This document shows positions 1-11,600 of a stretch of DNA of 64,000 nucleotides, piece after piece. How positions within the stretch are numbered: position 1 is the first letter of the stretch; each line of letters opens with the position of its first letter. Both the position numbers and the translations under genes were made by a program. The DNA lies in the NCBI RefSeq assembly GCF_020085105.1, contig NC_058042.1, forward strand, positions 12,895,001 through 12,959,000. The letters are read 5' to 3'. The DNA is from Siniperca chuatsi. Lineage: Eukaryota > Chordata > Actinopteri > Centrarchiformes > Sinipercidae. Below the pieces are notes generated by a model. That model did not search any database. It saw nothing but the letters and a program-made list of their open reading frames with translations, and was not told the origin of the DNA.

Positions 1-417
1 TTGGGTGTGTTCTTCACTCTCTTTGTGGTGGGTTTGGAGTTCTCACCGGAGCGCGTTCGAAAGGTAAATAAAGAGGGGTTTGAATTTAGGATTAAAACTG
101 TACAATAATTTTCATAACAAGACTTTTCAAGACTATACATAACAAATAAGCAACTCGCACTAATGTCATGTTTTTTATGGGTATACAAATTGAAATGACC
201 TCAGACTTGACTTAGATTAGTGGCACATACCTAAAATTTATTCTGAGTTACAGTGAAGCATTTTGTTACAAAAGTTCTTAGAACTGAAAAATTACCTCTT
301 ATGAAAATGTCTTTTATGTCCATGAATTTTTTAGTTAATGACCTTTTTCTTCTGTTATATTTTTCATAGTTTATATATAGCTGCTTTTAGTTAGTTACTT
401 CCATTAAGTGGGTTGAT

Positions 418-453
<36 letters not shown>

Positions 454-1558
454 GTATGGAAGACATCGGTTCAGGGGTCGTGCTACCTGAGTCTGCTGAT
501 GGTGGGGGCCGGTTTGTTGTGGGGACAAGTCCTGCGTATTCGACCCACCCAGACTGTCTTCATCTCCACTTGTCTCTCCCTGTCCAGCACTCCACTAGTG
601 TCCCGCTTCCTGGCAGGGGGGAGCAGAGGGGACAAAGAAGGTACGTAGGTGTGATCGTGCACAGAAATGAACATAGATATGCATCATAATGTCAGCTAAA
701 ACAAGGTTGTGACCAAAGCAGGTAAAGGTGAAACAAACTGAAGCAAGTGGTTTTCAGAACACTGTGTTGGTGATACAGTGGCATGTATGTATGTTCTCAT
801 TCAGTTTTACAGTATGGCAACATTGAGAAAACTGCCTTGAATATTTCACTTGTATTCAGACTTAAGTTGGAGTGCAGATTCAAGCCCTTGCCAAACGAGT
901 TCACATGCTGAGTAAGCCTATCACCGCCAGGTAAATCTCTCTGTATTTTTCAGTATTTTTTAAATCTTAGTATTAGCGACAGAGTAGGCTACAGCAACTA
1001 GGAGTATGGCAGAGCCTATGGCGTAAAAAACCTTAGAAGCATCCAAGAAAAGTTTCTGATGTTCCAGATAAAAAAGAAACTCTAGAAGCTATTACATTTA
1101 CTCTACTTAAATAATAGATTATTGTCTTGGAACTGTGGAAATTTCTCTGTATTTTTTTTAACTATTTCTGAAGACGAGCCTGGGGCGAGCTCACTAGGCA
1201 TACATAATAAGCACGTGTCGACAGTGTTTCTGTAATTACTCTCACTGCCAGAAGGGGGAGACAAAAGTTCCGCACTGCAGGTTTATAATACATGTCAAAG
1301 ACGCTTTATTCTGACATGGGGCTATTGAACACAGCTTTGTTAACTTATCTTGTTACTTTCAATGTATTTTGCTCTGTGGCATCTGTGATTATGTAATGAG
1401 CCGAAATACAGAAGGATTTGAAGAATAGATAAGCACTGTGAAAAAAGCATGTAGTTTCAGTCCTTGAATTAAAAGTACAGTAGAGCAGGTGGCATCCATA
1501 AAACCAAATGTTGTGACACACTATAACTTCATACTTTAGAAATACTCTATTCAGAGCA

Positions 1559-1613
<55 letters not shown>

Positions 1614-1775
1614 CAGGTGATCTGGACTACAGCAGTGTTCTCCTCGGGATGTTAGTGATGCAAGACGTTCAACTTGGTCTCTTCGTCGCCATAATGCCAA
1701 CTCTGATCCAGGCACAGAGTGGAGACTTGGACAGGTCAGTTAGTCTTTTTGTTCTTGCATGTGTCCTCTCCCAAC

Positions 1776-1820
<45 letters not shown>

Positions 1821-4240
1821 CTTATTTAAATCTGTTGTTCTGTTCTGTGAAACACAGCTTCCTGTTTGGAAGTCTCCGCGTGTTGTACCTCCTGGCCCAG
1901 GTCCTGGTCTCTCTGGCTGCTGTGCTGCTGCTGTGTTTGTTACTCAAATCATTCCTGATTGGACCCTATTACAAGAAACTGCATGCTGAGAGCAAAGGCA
2001 ACAAGGAGATCCTGGTGCTGGGGATGGCAGCTTTTGTCTTTTTCATGCTGACGGTATGCACTTTGCTTTGCTGTCCTGTCTTTTTTTGTTCAGCCCCTTC
2101 TTTCTTTAGTTTTCCTGCATTTCTCTACAATGGTCTGATATTTCTCTTCCAACGCAGTATTATTTAACCTGCTGCAAAGAAGCTGATTTTTCTCCTGCTG
2201 ATTGACACTGTAGGTGACAGAGATTTTGGATGTTTCTATGGAGCTGGGCTGTTTCCTGGCTGGAGCTTTGCTGTCCACACAGGGTCACATGGTTACGACA
2301 GAGGTCATGGGATGCATCGAGCCGATCAGAGATTTTCTCGCCATCATCTTCTTCGCCTCCATCGGTCAGATCCAACCTGACAATTTATCCCAGATCTCAG
2401 CTTTATTATCATGTTACACTTCTGTACCGTTCACAGTGAGACTTTACTGATCTTGTGTGCTTGTGTGACGCTGCAGGTCTCCACGTGTTCCCGACATTCG
2501 TGCTGTATGAACTCACCATTCTGTTGGTGCTAACACTCTCGCTCGTCATTATGAAGGTACAGCGCTTTCCTCTCTTTTGCACTTTTCCTTCTCCAGTTCA
2601 CCTTTGCCACACACTCAGTCCCCCCGCTCACCACTTTGCTCCTCATTTTTCTCCCAGTTCGTGATGGCCGTACTGGTGTTGTCGGTGATCTTGCCTCCAG
2701 GCTCTCGACACATACGGTGGATTGTCTCAGCTGGTCTGGCTCAGGTCAGCGAATTCTCCTTCGTCTTGAGCAGCCGTGCTCGTCGTGCTGGCATCATCTC
2801 CAGAGAGGTCAGTGATGGCTGAAGTTTTGACAGTTTGCTCGTTAGACAGAAAAGGGGCTCAGGTGCCACAGTCCATATTTATATTTACTACAGGCATTTG
2901 TTTTTATTTTAATTTATTTTATTCTGGTCCAGTTAATGTCTTTCTCATTTATCATTGATTTTTAATTTGCTGCCTTGTGTGAAGCACTTTGCCACACCTG
3001 CGTATTGAAAAGTGCTCTGTAGATAAAGTAGGGCAGCGACTAACTTATTTTTGTTATTGATTAATCTGTTGGTTATTTCTTCGATTAATTGTTTTGTCTA
3101 TAAAATGCCAAGTTCTGAGAGCACAAGATAACATTTTCAAATGCCATGTGTTGTCTGACTAACGGTCCAAAACCCCAAAATATTCTGTTTAAAATTATAT
3201 AAAACACAGAAAAGCGGCAAATCATCAAATTTGAGAAGCTCAAACTAGAGAAAATGAATCATGTTTACTTGAACCTTAACGATTATTTGATCAAAATAGT
3301 TGCCAATAAATTTTCTGTCAATAATCGATTAATTGTTTTGATTCTAAAATAAAGATTATTTTAACTACTATTAAACTGTAGTTATATGTTAGGCTGTTGA
3401 ATAGCTTTCTGCTGAATTTCTTCAACTGTAGTGTAGTCATTTTCTTTGTGTGAGTCTAGAATGAAGGCTGGTCCTAAGCTGTCCATAGCTTCATATACAT
3501 ATTCATATATCAAAAGTGAGATGATCACTAGAGAACCAAGGTTAGTTGGTTAGAGGTGCCCAGCCTGCAGATAGTTTTGGTTTATGTGTCCAGGTTTTGA
3601 GATATCCGCCCCAAAAATCTGTGTTTCCAAAAAAAGCGTTGCTGTTGAATTTTTCATTGCTGTCAGCAGCATCTCTTTCATATTGGAGAGGACACAGAAA
3701 TCTCAGAAACGCGTATTTTAAAATCTGGCCTAATAATACCACAGCTATCTGCGTTGCTGGATACCACTTGTAATTTGGGTGAATTGACCCTTTAAACTAT
3801 TCTTTCCCTCTCTTTGTCTTTTTTTATGTGTAACTCCGTCCATATACTTCCTTGTGGGGTCAACGTGGAATAAAGTCTGAAGGCAAAAAGTCATAATTAT
3901 TTTCTCTAAAACGTAAGATTTAATTAAGTATTATGACCCCACATTGTCAAAGAAAAAATATACAAAATATAGTCCACATATATAATATTGATACAGTGTA
4001 GGTGTCAGTGATTGTGCTCATTTGAAGTAGGAATGGTACATATACACTAGCAAATAAACTTAGAAAATAATAACTAATAATTAGATTTTCTGAGACTACA
4101 TGTTTTATGTCTCTCTATCTGCTCAGGTTTACCTGCTGGTTCTCAGTGTCACCACCCTCAGTTTGCTACTGGCACCAGTGCTGTGGAGAGTCACCACACA
4201 CAAATGGGTTCCCCGGGGCGAACGCAAAATAGTCACATGA
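1..4240 (+). CDS. tmco3: tmco3, C-terminal part (transmembrane and coiled-coil domain protein 3), 5' end outside window
   Basis: Eight coding exons: 1-63, 454-640, 1617-1734, 1858-2053, 2214-2364, 2477-2556, 2658-2807 and 4127-4240 (TGA at 4238). Every junction is GT-AG and in phase, giving 352 C-terminal residues. The protein is a run of hydrophobic helices typical of the CPA2/KefB-type monovalent cation:proton antiporter domain. Recognisable landmarks are [13 protein letters not shown] in the first exon, [12 protein letters not shown] (the QD-containing antiporter helix), [14 protein letters not shown], and the tail [12 protein letters not shown] just before the stop. Human TMCO3 is about 677 aa with an N-terminal coiled coil, so the missing half lies left of base 1. 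Transport by this family member is inferred from homology. The first gene of the block (TMCO3-ATP4B-GRK1-TMEM255B-GAS6) supports the name. Two acceptors have TG repeats in place of a pyrimidine tract. Confidence 0.93.
421..451. repeat. (TG)n microsatellite at a tmco3 splice acceptor
   Basis: About 15 TG units run straight into the TAG acceptor of the exon that starts at 454. No separate polypyrimidine tract lies between the repeat and the exon. Confidence 0.95.
1561..1611. repeat. (TG)n microsatellite at a tmco3 splice acceptor
   Basis: About 25 TG units end five bases before the ACAG acceptor of the exon that starts at 1617. Reading through the repeat produces a spurious VCVCVC open frame. 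Confidence 0.95.
1781..1819. repeat. (CA)n microsatellite in tmco3 intron
   Basis: About 19 CA units in a short intron (1735-1857), about 40 bp upstream of the exon that starts at 1858. Confidence 0.95.
2808..4126. other. tmco3 last intron with a teleost dispersed repeat (about 3030-3350)
   Basis: No exon is seen here. Bases 3030-3350 hold a member of a family whose ends read roughly GCGACTAAC...GATTAATC and ATCGATTAATTG, with a core containing AAATCATCAAATTTGAGAAGC. Related copies lie near 14205-14320, 15130-15295 and 25880-26150. The class is not certain. Confidence 0.6.
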
Positions 4241-6539
4241 CCAGGCCGGCTTCAGGGCCAAAAGGTTCCCATGTAACTCTTACAAAGCCGGCAGCGGCAT
4301 CACGGGAAGCAGAAGTTAAGTCTTATTTTACCGTTCAGAAAGTTCTCACGTTAACGCACACAATGATATGAGACGTGGCCTGTTGGACCAAATCTCTCTT
4401 CTTCTTCTTCTTCTTGATTTAACAGACGCAGTTCACGGCTTTATGGGAGGAAAGAAAATCATCATCAGCTACATTTTGGCTTCTTTAAAAATGCCTTCTT
4501 CAGATTGTTATAAAGGTCTTCTGCTTTGGTATCATCCATTATATTTCATGTCAAGAGCATGGACCTGGACCATCCATGCTCTTCACCAGTGTATTACATA
4601 TAGATACTGATACCTGATACTGTATAAGGTCTTATTTTATAACACGTACTGTAATCATTTCAGCTCATTTCTGTCAAATTGCAACCTCACTGAACTGCTC
4701 CACTCAAATCAACAGTCTTAAAGGCTTGACAGAATCACTGATAGGAAGCACACCTGCTTGACAGTTCAGTGGAGAAGCACAAGTACTGATGCATTATGAA
4801 GAAAAACAGATACTTTCCCTCTCCGCCGTCTGTACGAATTATTTTGTTTTCCACTGAAAGTCAGTGGAGTTGCTCTTTCTTTGATCTTCATCAGTTTTTC
4901 TACATTCCTGGTAACAATCACAGGGACCAAATCTGAGGGTTTAACTTCATATTTTGTTTCCTTATTCATGTATGAGTTAAATATTTGATTTTTTTTTTGA
5001 AAACTTTTTGTGTAATTTAACATGGCCTCCATTTTCCCTATATTTGACCATCTCGCATTACTATTTCTGACTTTTAGGTTATTGCAAATGACAAATTTGG
5101 ATTCTTACTGAAGTGCAAACCTTTCTATCTGCTGTATTTAATAGATGGTACTTGTAGTTTATCTAATCACTGTACTGCTGTGAATTTAGCTGTGACAACA
5201 GTTTTAGTGTTAGCTAAAAACAAATACATAGAATACAAATATTCCTTTTACAAAAACTATAACCGTCTTTATTCATTCCTTTTTTCAGGCTCTCCATTTT
5301 TGTCAAATGAATGTAAACTCTGGTATAATACAGAAAAGTAAAAAGTAAGAAATGGAGATAATGAAATATTTAGATAGCAGTTCACAAGAACAGAAAATGT
5401 ACATCAGAATTGATTTACTGGTGTTACATTTAAAGAAAAATCCTGCACTAGTTACCATTGAATGTCAAACATATGTGCCTGCTCAACACTGCTCTGCACT
5501 AAAAGTAAGACTTTGAGGACTGTAACCTCTGTGGCATCTCATGCTGTAAACGTCTTTGTCTTATCTTTCATAATGTGCAATGTAAATGTATGTATGTATG
5601 AGCTACATACATGTTCTATTTTGTTTCATGTTTAATTTTTTTTTTTTTTCACATTTTCCTGCTATATGTCAACACAGAGTAATTTTCGTTACTTTGTGTA
5701 GTGGATGAGTTTACATACGTGTTGTTGGTGGCCATGACACTCCCAGGCACAAAGAAATGGTGTTTTCATCAAAATGTCCATGTATTTTTAAATTGTTTAA
5801 TTAATTCATTTATTTATTAAAAATAATATGACTAAGAAGTATTTACTTGGTTTTACTTTGTATTTACTCTGTTCTTAGAATTGAGTACTTTCTGTGGGGA
5901 AACATGAAAATGAATTTTCTAATTGCAGTAAAACTCATAAACGTAAACAAAATCAATCCCAACAATCTAGTACTGCTAAAGAAAACCAGGGCTGCTAATA
6001 ATAATAAAACAACATTGACTTCCACTCGACCACTGGCAATGTTATTCCACCAAAAGCCTGCCCACACAAATTTACGTACATCAATCATGATCTACATCAA
6101 TCGAGGATGTCAAGACACATATCAGTGCCAGAGTTGCAGTACCTGGTTATCTGCTGCAGTTTTAGACTAAGGTAGTATAGCCTCCTACCACAGCTTCACA
6201 GTTATCTAAAACTTAGATTCCTACATACATGTCAGTGTCTCTCAGTATTCAGATGTACAAAAACTAGTTCCTTTCACTGCATGCATCCCAGGTCAACGGT
6301 ATCAACATAGTAACACATTTCTGACCCGCTGAGAGTACCTCTGTCGCGTCAACAGAATTTGCCTGGTGTTTCCTTTGGCTTAGTTGTAAGTCATTTTCGT
6401 ATGTGTGTGCAAGCAGCCTAGGAAGTAATTGTTAAAAATCTGATATATTGACATTTAGAAAAGTTCAGCAGGCTTTCTCAGCAATTTTATCACTTTTGAG
6501 ATTCTGAGCATTTTAATTCACAACCAGACCCCTATTTTT
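4241..6539. other. tmco3 3' UTR and AT-rich intergenic sequence
   Basis: The sequence after the tmco3 stop is AT-rich with no recognisable gene. The 3' UTR must begin at 4241; its end cannot be fixed from sequence alone. ORFs at 5847-6170 and 4368-4610 are short, low in complexity and match nothing I recognise. Confidence 0.5.
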
Positions 6540-7675
6540 TGTGTTTTGATTTACAGACCTCCTAAATTGGATCCCGATTTTATTCAAACATTTTCTGAAC
6601 TTTTATTTCTTACTGTACCTGGACAGGGACCCAACTGAGAGACTTTTAATCCTGGGTGATTTTAACATCTATGTCTGCTGCTCCACTCCTTTTGCCTCCG
6701 ATTTTATTAATTTGCCTTTAACTTTGTCCGGTTTGTCAGCGGGTCGACTCATACCAAGGGTCACACTCTTGATCTGATCAGTGCATCAGGCATATCATCA
6801 AGCTCTCTGGAATTTCTAGACTTCCCTCCATCCGACCATAAAGCTGTAATCTTCCAAATCTCACTTTCACCTCCTTCTCCTGCCTCCCCTTCTTGCATAC
6901 GTTCCAGCTCTCTCAACTCCCCATCAGCCACTCAGTCCTGCCAGGGTTTTCAGGAGGTTTGTTCAAGTCTCTTAATTCCTCCTCAACCTTCGATTGACGA
7001 CCTAGTTTCTGGTTTTTAGCAGTATATGTTGCAACATTTTAGATAAATGGGACGAGACATTACAACGTAAACTCTCTGTCTCTCTGGGGGCATTAAAAGA
7101 AAGTGCAGGAAAGCAGAAAGAATTTGGAAAAAAGATCAACTTAAAGACTCTTTATGTACCCTCAGAAGTCTAATTAAAACCTTTAAATCGAGTGTAAAAC
7201 AAGCAAGGAATGCATATTTTCCCCACCTAATTGCCTCTCAAAGCCACAGTCCCAGAGTTTTATTTCAGATCATTAACTCAGTGATCAGCCCTTCTCTTAC
7301 CCAGTTCCCTGAAGTCACCACAGAAAAATGTGAAGAGTTCCTCAATCAATTATCAATAACACAAAGGAGCTCCGGCTCTCTTGAGTCAGTTGCTTTGTTC
7401 ACTCCATTTGAACCGATTGGTCTGTCGCCTCCATGAAATCCTCTTCCTGCTCTCTAGAGTTCATACCCCCTTGGTTTTGAAAATCTGTTTTTCACACCAT
7501 TGGACCTAACAATTTTCCCATTATTAACTGTTATCTCTCCACTGGCACTTTCCGTCTAATTTTAAGCATACAGTTGTCCAGCCTTTGCTGAAAAAGTCCA
7601 CCCTCGACCCATTGGTTTTAAATAATTTTTCAAAGCTTCAGTTTTTATCAAAGATTTTGGAAAAACATTTGTAAT
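6540..7675 (+). pseudogene. decayed LINE of the L2/CR1 type
   Basis: Conceptual translation across frames gives landmarks of a non-LTR retrotransposon polyprotein in the expected order. The endonuclease signature LLILGDFNIYV lies near 6635 and PPSDHKAVIFQISLS near 6825. A basic linker (KQARNAYFPHLIASQS) lies near 7200. The reverse transcriptase entry QPLLKKSTLDPLVLNNFSK, followed by FLSKILEK, ends near 7670. Several stops and frame changes interrupt it, and the catalytic part of the RT is absent. It stops about 90 bp before a long TG repeat. Assignment to L2/CR1 rests on the linker and RT entry style and is tentative; that it is LINE-derived is secure. Confidence 0.75.
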
Positions 7676-7761
7676 CAAATATATTGGTTGGTCATATAGT
7701 GGTATGGTATACAGTTATCACACAGCACAGCACAATCTCTTTCAAGCAAACGTCTGGCCGA

Positions 7762-7764
<3 letters not shown>

Positions 7765-7843
<79 letters not shown>
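7765..7843. repeat. long (GT)n microsatellite
   Basis: About 39 pure GT units between the LINE relic and the 3' end of atp4b. All long CVCV/HTHT frames around it are repeat artefacts. Confidence 0.96.
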
Positions 7844-7844
<1 letters not shown>

Positions 7845-8668
7845 ACGCATGTGAGCACACCTGTACTGTGTAAGCTGATAACCCACAAACTCTGCAGTCA
7901 GCACATTTGTGAGAAAACTCACCACCATCATCATCCTATTAGCAGGGGTAGACAGTAACCAGTTACAAATACTACAGACTGTACTTGCGTAGATTTTTAG
8001 AGGTAAACTGCTTTTGCAACAGTTTTATAACTGCTTGTTTTGGTTTTGTTGATGCAAACTAAAAATAAATCATCCCTAAACTTTGAGCTGGTAACTTAAT
8101 CAAATACACTCTTGAGACCAAACTAAAATTGGAAATGAGTTTTTATTTAGAAAGACTTTTTGCACTTGAAGATGCATTAGCTACATTTGTCACGATGTTG
8201 AAAGAACATGTTCTGCAGTGGGGTTTTTTAAATCCCAAATCCACCTCAGAAATCTAGTAGCTTCCCTCTGACACCCTCAGATCTGTTTACTTTCTTGAGT
8301 ATGAAGAGAGGAGAGGAGGAGACATGCAGACAGAGGTTAAGTTTGTAAGCGTGCACCGGGTTAAATAACAATGGACAGCAAACACATAGATATATATAGA
8401 TAGATAGATAACAATAGATTTATAGATTACATTTTTTGGTAATGGTTAAACCTAAAAATCAGATGACAAAGAAGTTCATGAATCACTCAGCAAAGCACAA
8501 TAACTCACATTTATAAAAGTGGGCCTATACTGTTGGGTTAAGTTGAATACAAATGGTTTAAAGCTTGTTAAATAATAGTCACTATTGATCTGTAGACACC
8601 TGCTCGATCTTTGATACTGACAGGTTAGTTGTTACATGATTATGGGATATCTGAGGATTTTCTGTTTC

Positions 8669-11600
8669 TTATTTCACTGCTTTGAGGTAGAAGATGACTT
8701 TTCCCTCGTAGGGGTCGTGGAAGTTTTCATAGCTGATCTTGTCAGAGACCACTCTGCACTGGATCTTGGCGTGCTTCTCTCCGACCAGGCTGAACCGAAC
8801 AGCCACCAATGGGTTGACATAAGTAGGCTGAAGAAAAGGAGGAAGGAGGCAATGCAGACCATGGGTTACTGTTATGCATTACTATTTTTTAAATGATTTC
8901 TATTTTTCTAGGACATGTTGAGAAAACATAATGGAATAATTTCATATTTTGGGAAGTACGCTTTCTTGCCGAGAGTTAGATGAGAAGACTGATACCACTC
9001 ACATGTCTGTTTGTTAAATATGAAGCTACTGCTATCAGGCGCTTAGCTTAGCATAAAGACTGGAAACAAGGGGAAACAGCTAGCCTGGTTCTGATCCAAG
9101 GTAACAAAATCTTCCTACCAGCACCTTTAAATCTCACAAATTAACACGTTATAGCTTGTTTGTTTAATTCATACAAAAGTTTTTGTGGTTTTATGAGTTA
9201 CGTGTCAGGTCTTGTCGTCAGGTTGTCGTGAGGTTGCCGAGCAACCAGCGGAGAATGCAGGAAGTCATACATTTTTACAGTTGGGTTTTTGTAAGGATTA
9301 AACAAATCAGTTACAACGTTTTAATTAGTGTGTTTTAGAGATGCTGGTAGGCAGAGTTTGTTACCTTTGGACAGAGCCAGACTAGCTGTTTCACCCTGTT
9401 TGCAGTCTTTAAGCTAAGCTAACCACCTGCTGGTTGCAAATACATATTTACCATACAGACGTGAGACAGGTATCGGCCTTTTCATCTAACTCTCTGCAAG
9501 AAACCAAATAAGCGTATTTTCCAAAATTTCAAACAGTTCTTTTAATTCCCAAATTAAATATTAATGACTTGAGAATTTTGATCCTTGGTGTGTCACAAAC
9601 ATTTTCAACATGAATGCAATAACATCTGTTTGTTAAACTGGTAGGAAAAGTGTCTTGACTTTTACACATGGTCAGATTAACCTGGGGTGAAAATTAGCTG
9701 TGTTTATGGTAATTTAAACTGGTTTATTTATGGATATGCAATATTTACTTTTTAACACAGGGCCCCTTGACAACAGTTGAAAATGTACTTGTGTATATTT
9801 TCAAATTTGCAGTTAGTCATTTTAACACAAACCAAGTGACACACAATGAGTATGGGACCACTGCCTGCTTTGCCTGGTCCAGCATTACTTTTACAGAGGA
9901 CGTTTTAATGATGACAAATACGGTTCAGAGTGTTGCTCAGTGCTTGTATGATTTTCTTGCTCACCTGTGCCAGTTTTCCGTAGTAAGGGAAGTAAGAGAG
10001 ATCCATAATTCCCCTGTCAGGGAAATACTCGATTTTGGCCACATTGTCCTGTCCTTCCTAAACACACACAGACACAGAATTTCATCATATTTAATGGGGC
10101 ACTCCACCAATTTTACTCATGAAGATTAGTTTACTCGTCACATGTACTACTTGTGCCTGTGAAAACCGTTGTATATTTCTCATGTGACCCTGGATGAGCT
10201 TTTTCAAGTCGGAGAAAATAACCCTCAGCATGAAGACTACACATTTATAACAGAAAGTCTGTGTTACAAACTGGGGTTGTTGAGTTTGAAAGACATGGGT
10301 ATTTACCAGGCAAGAAGGATCGAATGAAAGGGGTTGCATTATGGGAAATGCATGTATGTATGTATGAGTCCAGTGTTTTTGGAGCTTGGCCCATACTGGG
10401 ACTAAAAGTCAGCATATCTCGGCCTCCGCTGCATCGATTTTAAATTGTCTCTCGCAAGCCCTCCAACTTTATGAGTGTTCAATACTAAATCACTGGAGTG
10501 CCCTCATTTTCTTTAATGCATGCTGTTAAAATCAGTATATGCAGTTGTTGCTCACCAGTACAGTGCAGTTGACATATGGGGGAAGGTCAGTGTGATTAGA
10601 AGGCAAAAACTCAATGATCTGCAGAGACAAAACAGATAAATCATTTTTATTTAATGTGATTAATTTTTTTTTTAATGTACTGCAAGATCCAAGCTTTCCA
10701 AATATGCTCAGAAGGATATTTGTGAAGTAAACATACCCTGTTCATCTTAATAATGACGCAAGGCATGGTGCAGTTGTAGCCAAAGTTTGGGTCCTCAAAT
10801 CCTGAGCAGGCTCCCAGCATGCTTTGCGTGAAGGGACATGCCCACTTGGTGTGGTGAGGGGCAGAGAAGGTGTTCTGGATGAAGTACTTTCCCTTAGTGC
10901 AGTTATAGGTGTTGCATTCAAGCTGCTTGGTGTCATTATAGGCTGAAGAAGAGAGAAAGAAGGATTTAGATGTCTTGTTTTGAAGTTTGACCTTGTTAAA
11001 TATTAGGTATAACTGTCCAGCAGGGTCGAGTGAGTAAATACTAACGCTCCAGGAACTTATCAAGGATGTTCTTCATCTTCATCCAGCTGGCTTTATCTGA
11101 TGTGTTGTAGGAGATTTCAACAACTTCCTCTCCGTAAGTGTCGGGCCACACCATCACCCCTGAACAGACAAGCAAACAGAGAGCTGGTTAAGAGCCACAG
11201 AGTAAGTCGTCATTGTCTTAAATCCTTGTTTTGTTCTTGTTGTTGTTGTGTTACCCGGAGATTTTAGCCGGTCTTGGTAGTCAGGGGCGTATGGATCCAA
11301 GGTGTACATGAGTGTCCAGATGGCCAGAGAAAAGAGGGCCGTCATCACCACGTAAAAGGCTGCATAATACAGACTGATGTACACTGTGAAGGAGAGTATT
11401 TTTATTAATACACACAGTCAGAGTTACATGTTTATGGCTGAATCACCTCTCTTTGCCCTAGTGCCCCTCTGATGTTGTCAGATTCCTCATTTTAAAGCCT
11501 TTTTTTTGGATAGTTGTGGATGTTTTCATACCCGAGCATGCAAAATAATGTACAGTAAAATAAAGAAGAAATCCTTCATGTATTTACAGTATACACTAGC

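Noticed and set aside
7675-7958. Long HTHTHT / CVCVCV open frames on both strands
   Set aside because: They are translations of the GT/CA microsatellite at 7765-7843 and have no coding character. The same applies to frames at 1562-2167, 20389-20700, 37877-38214 and 40949-41205.
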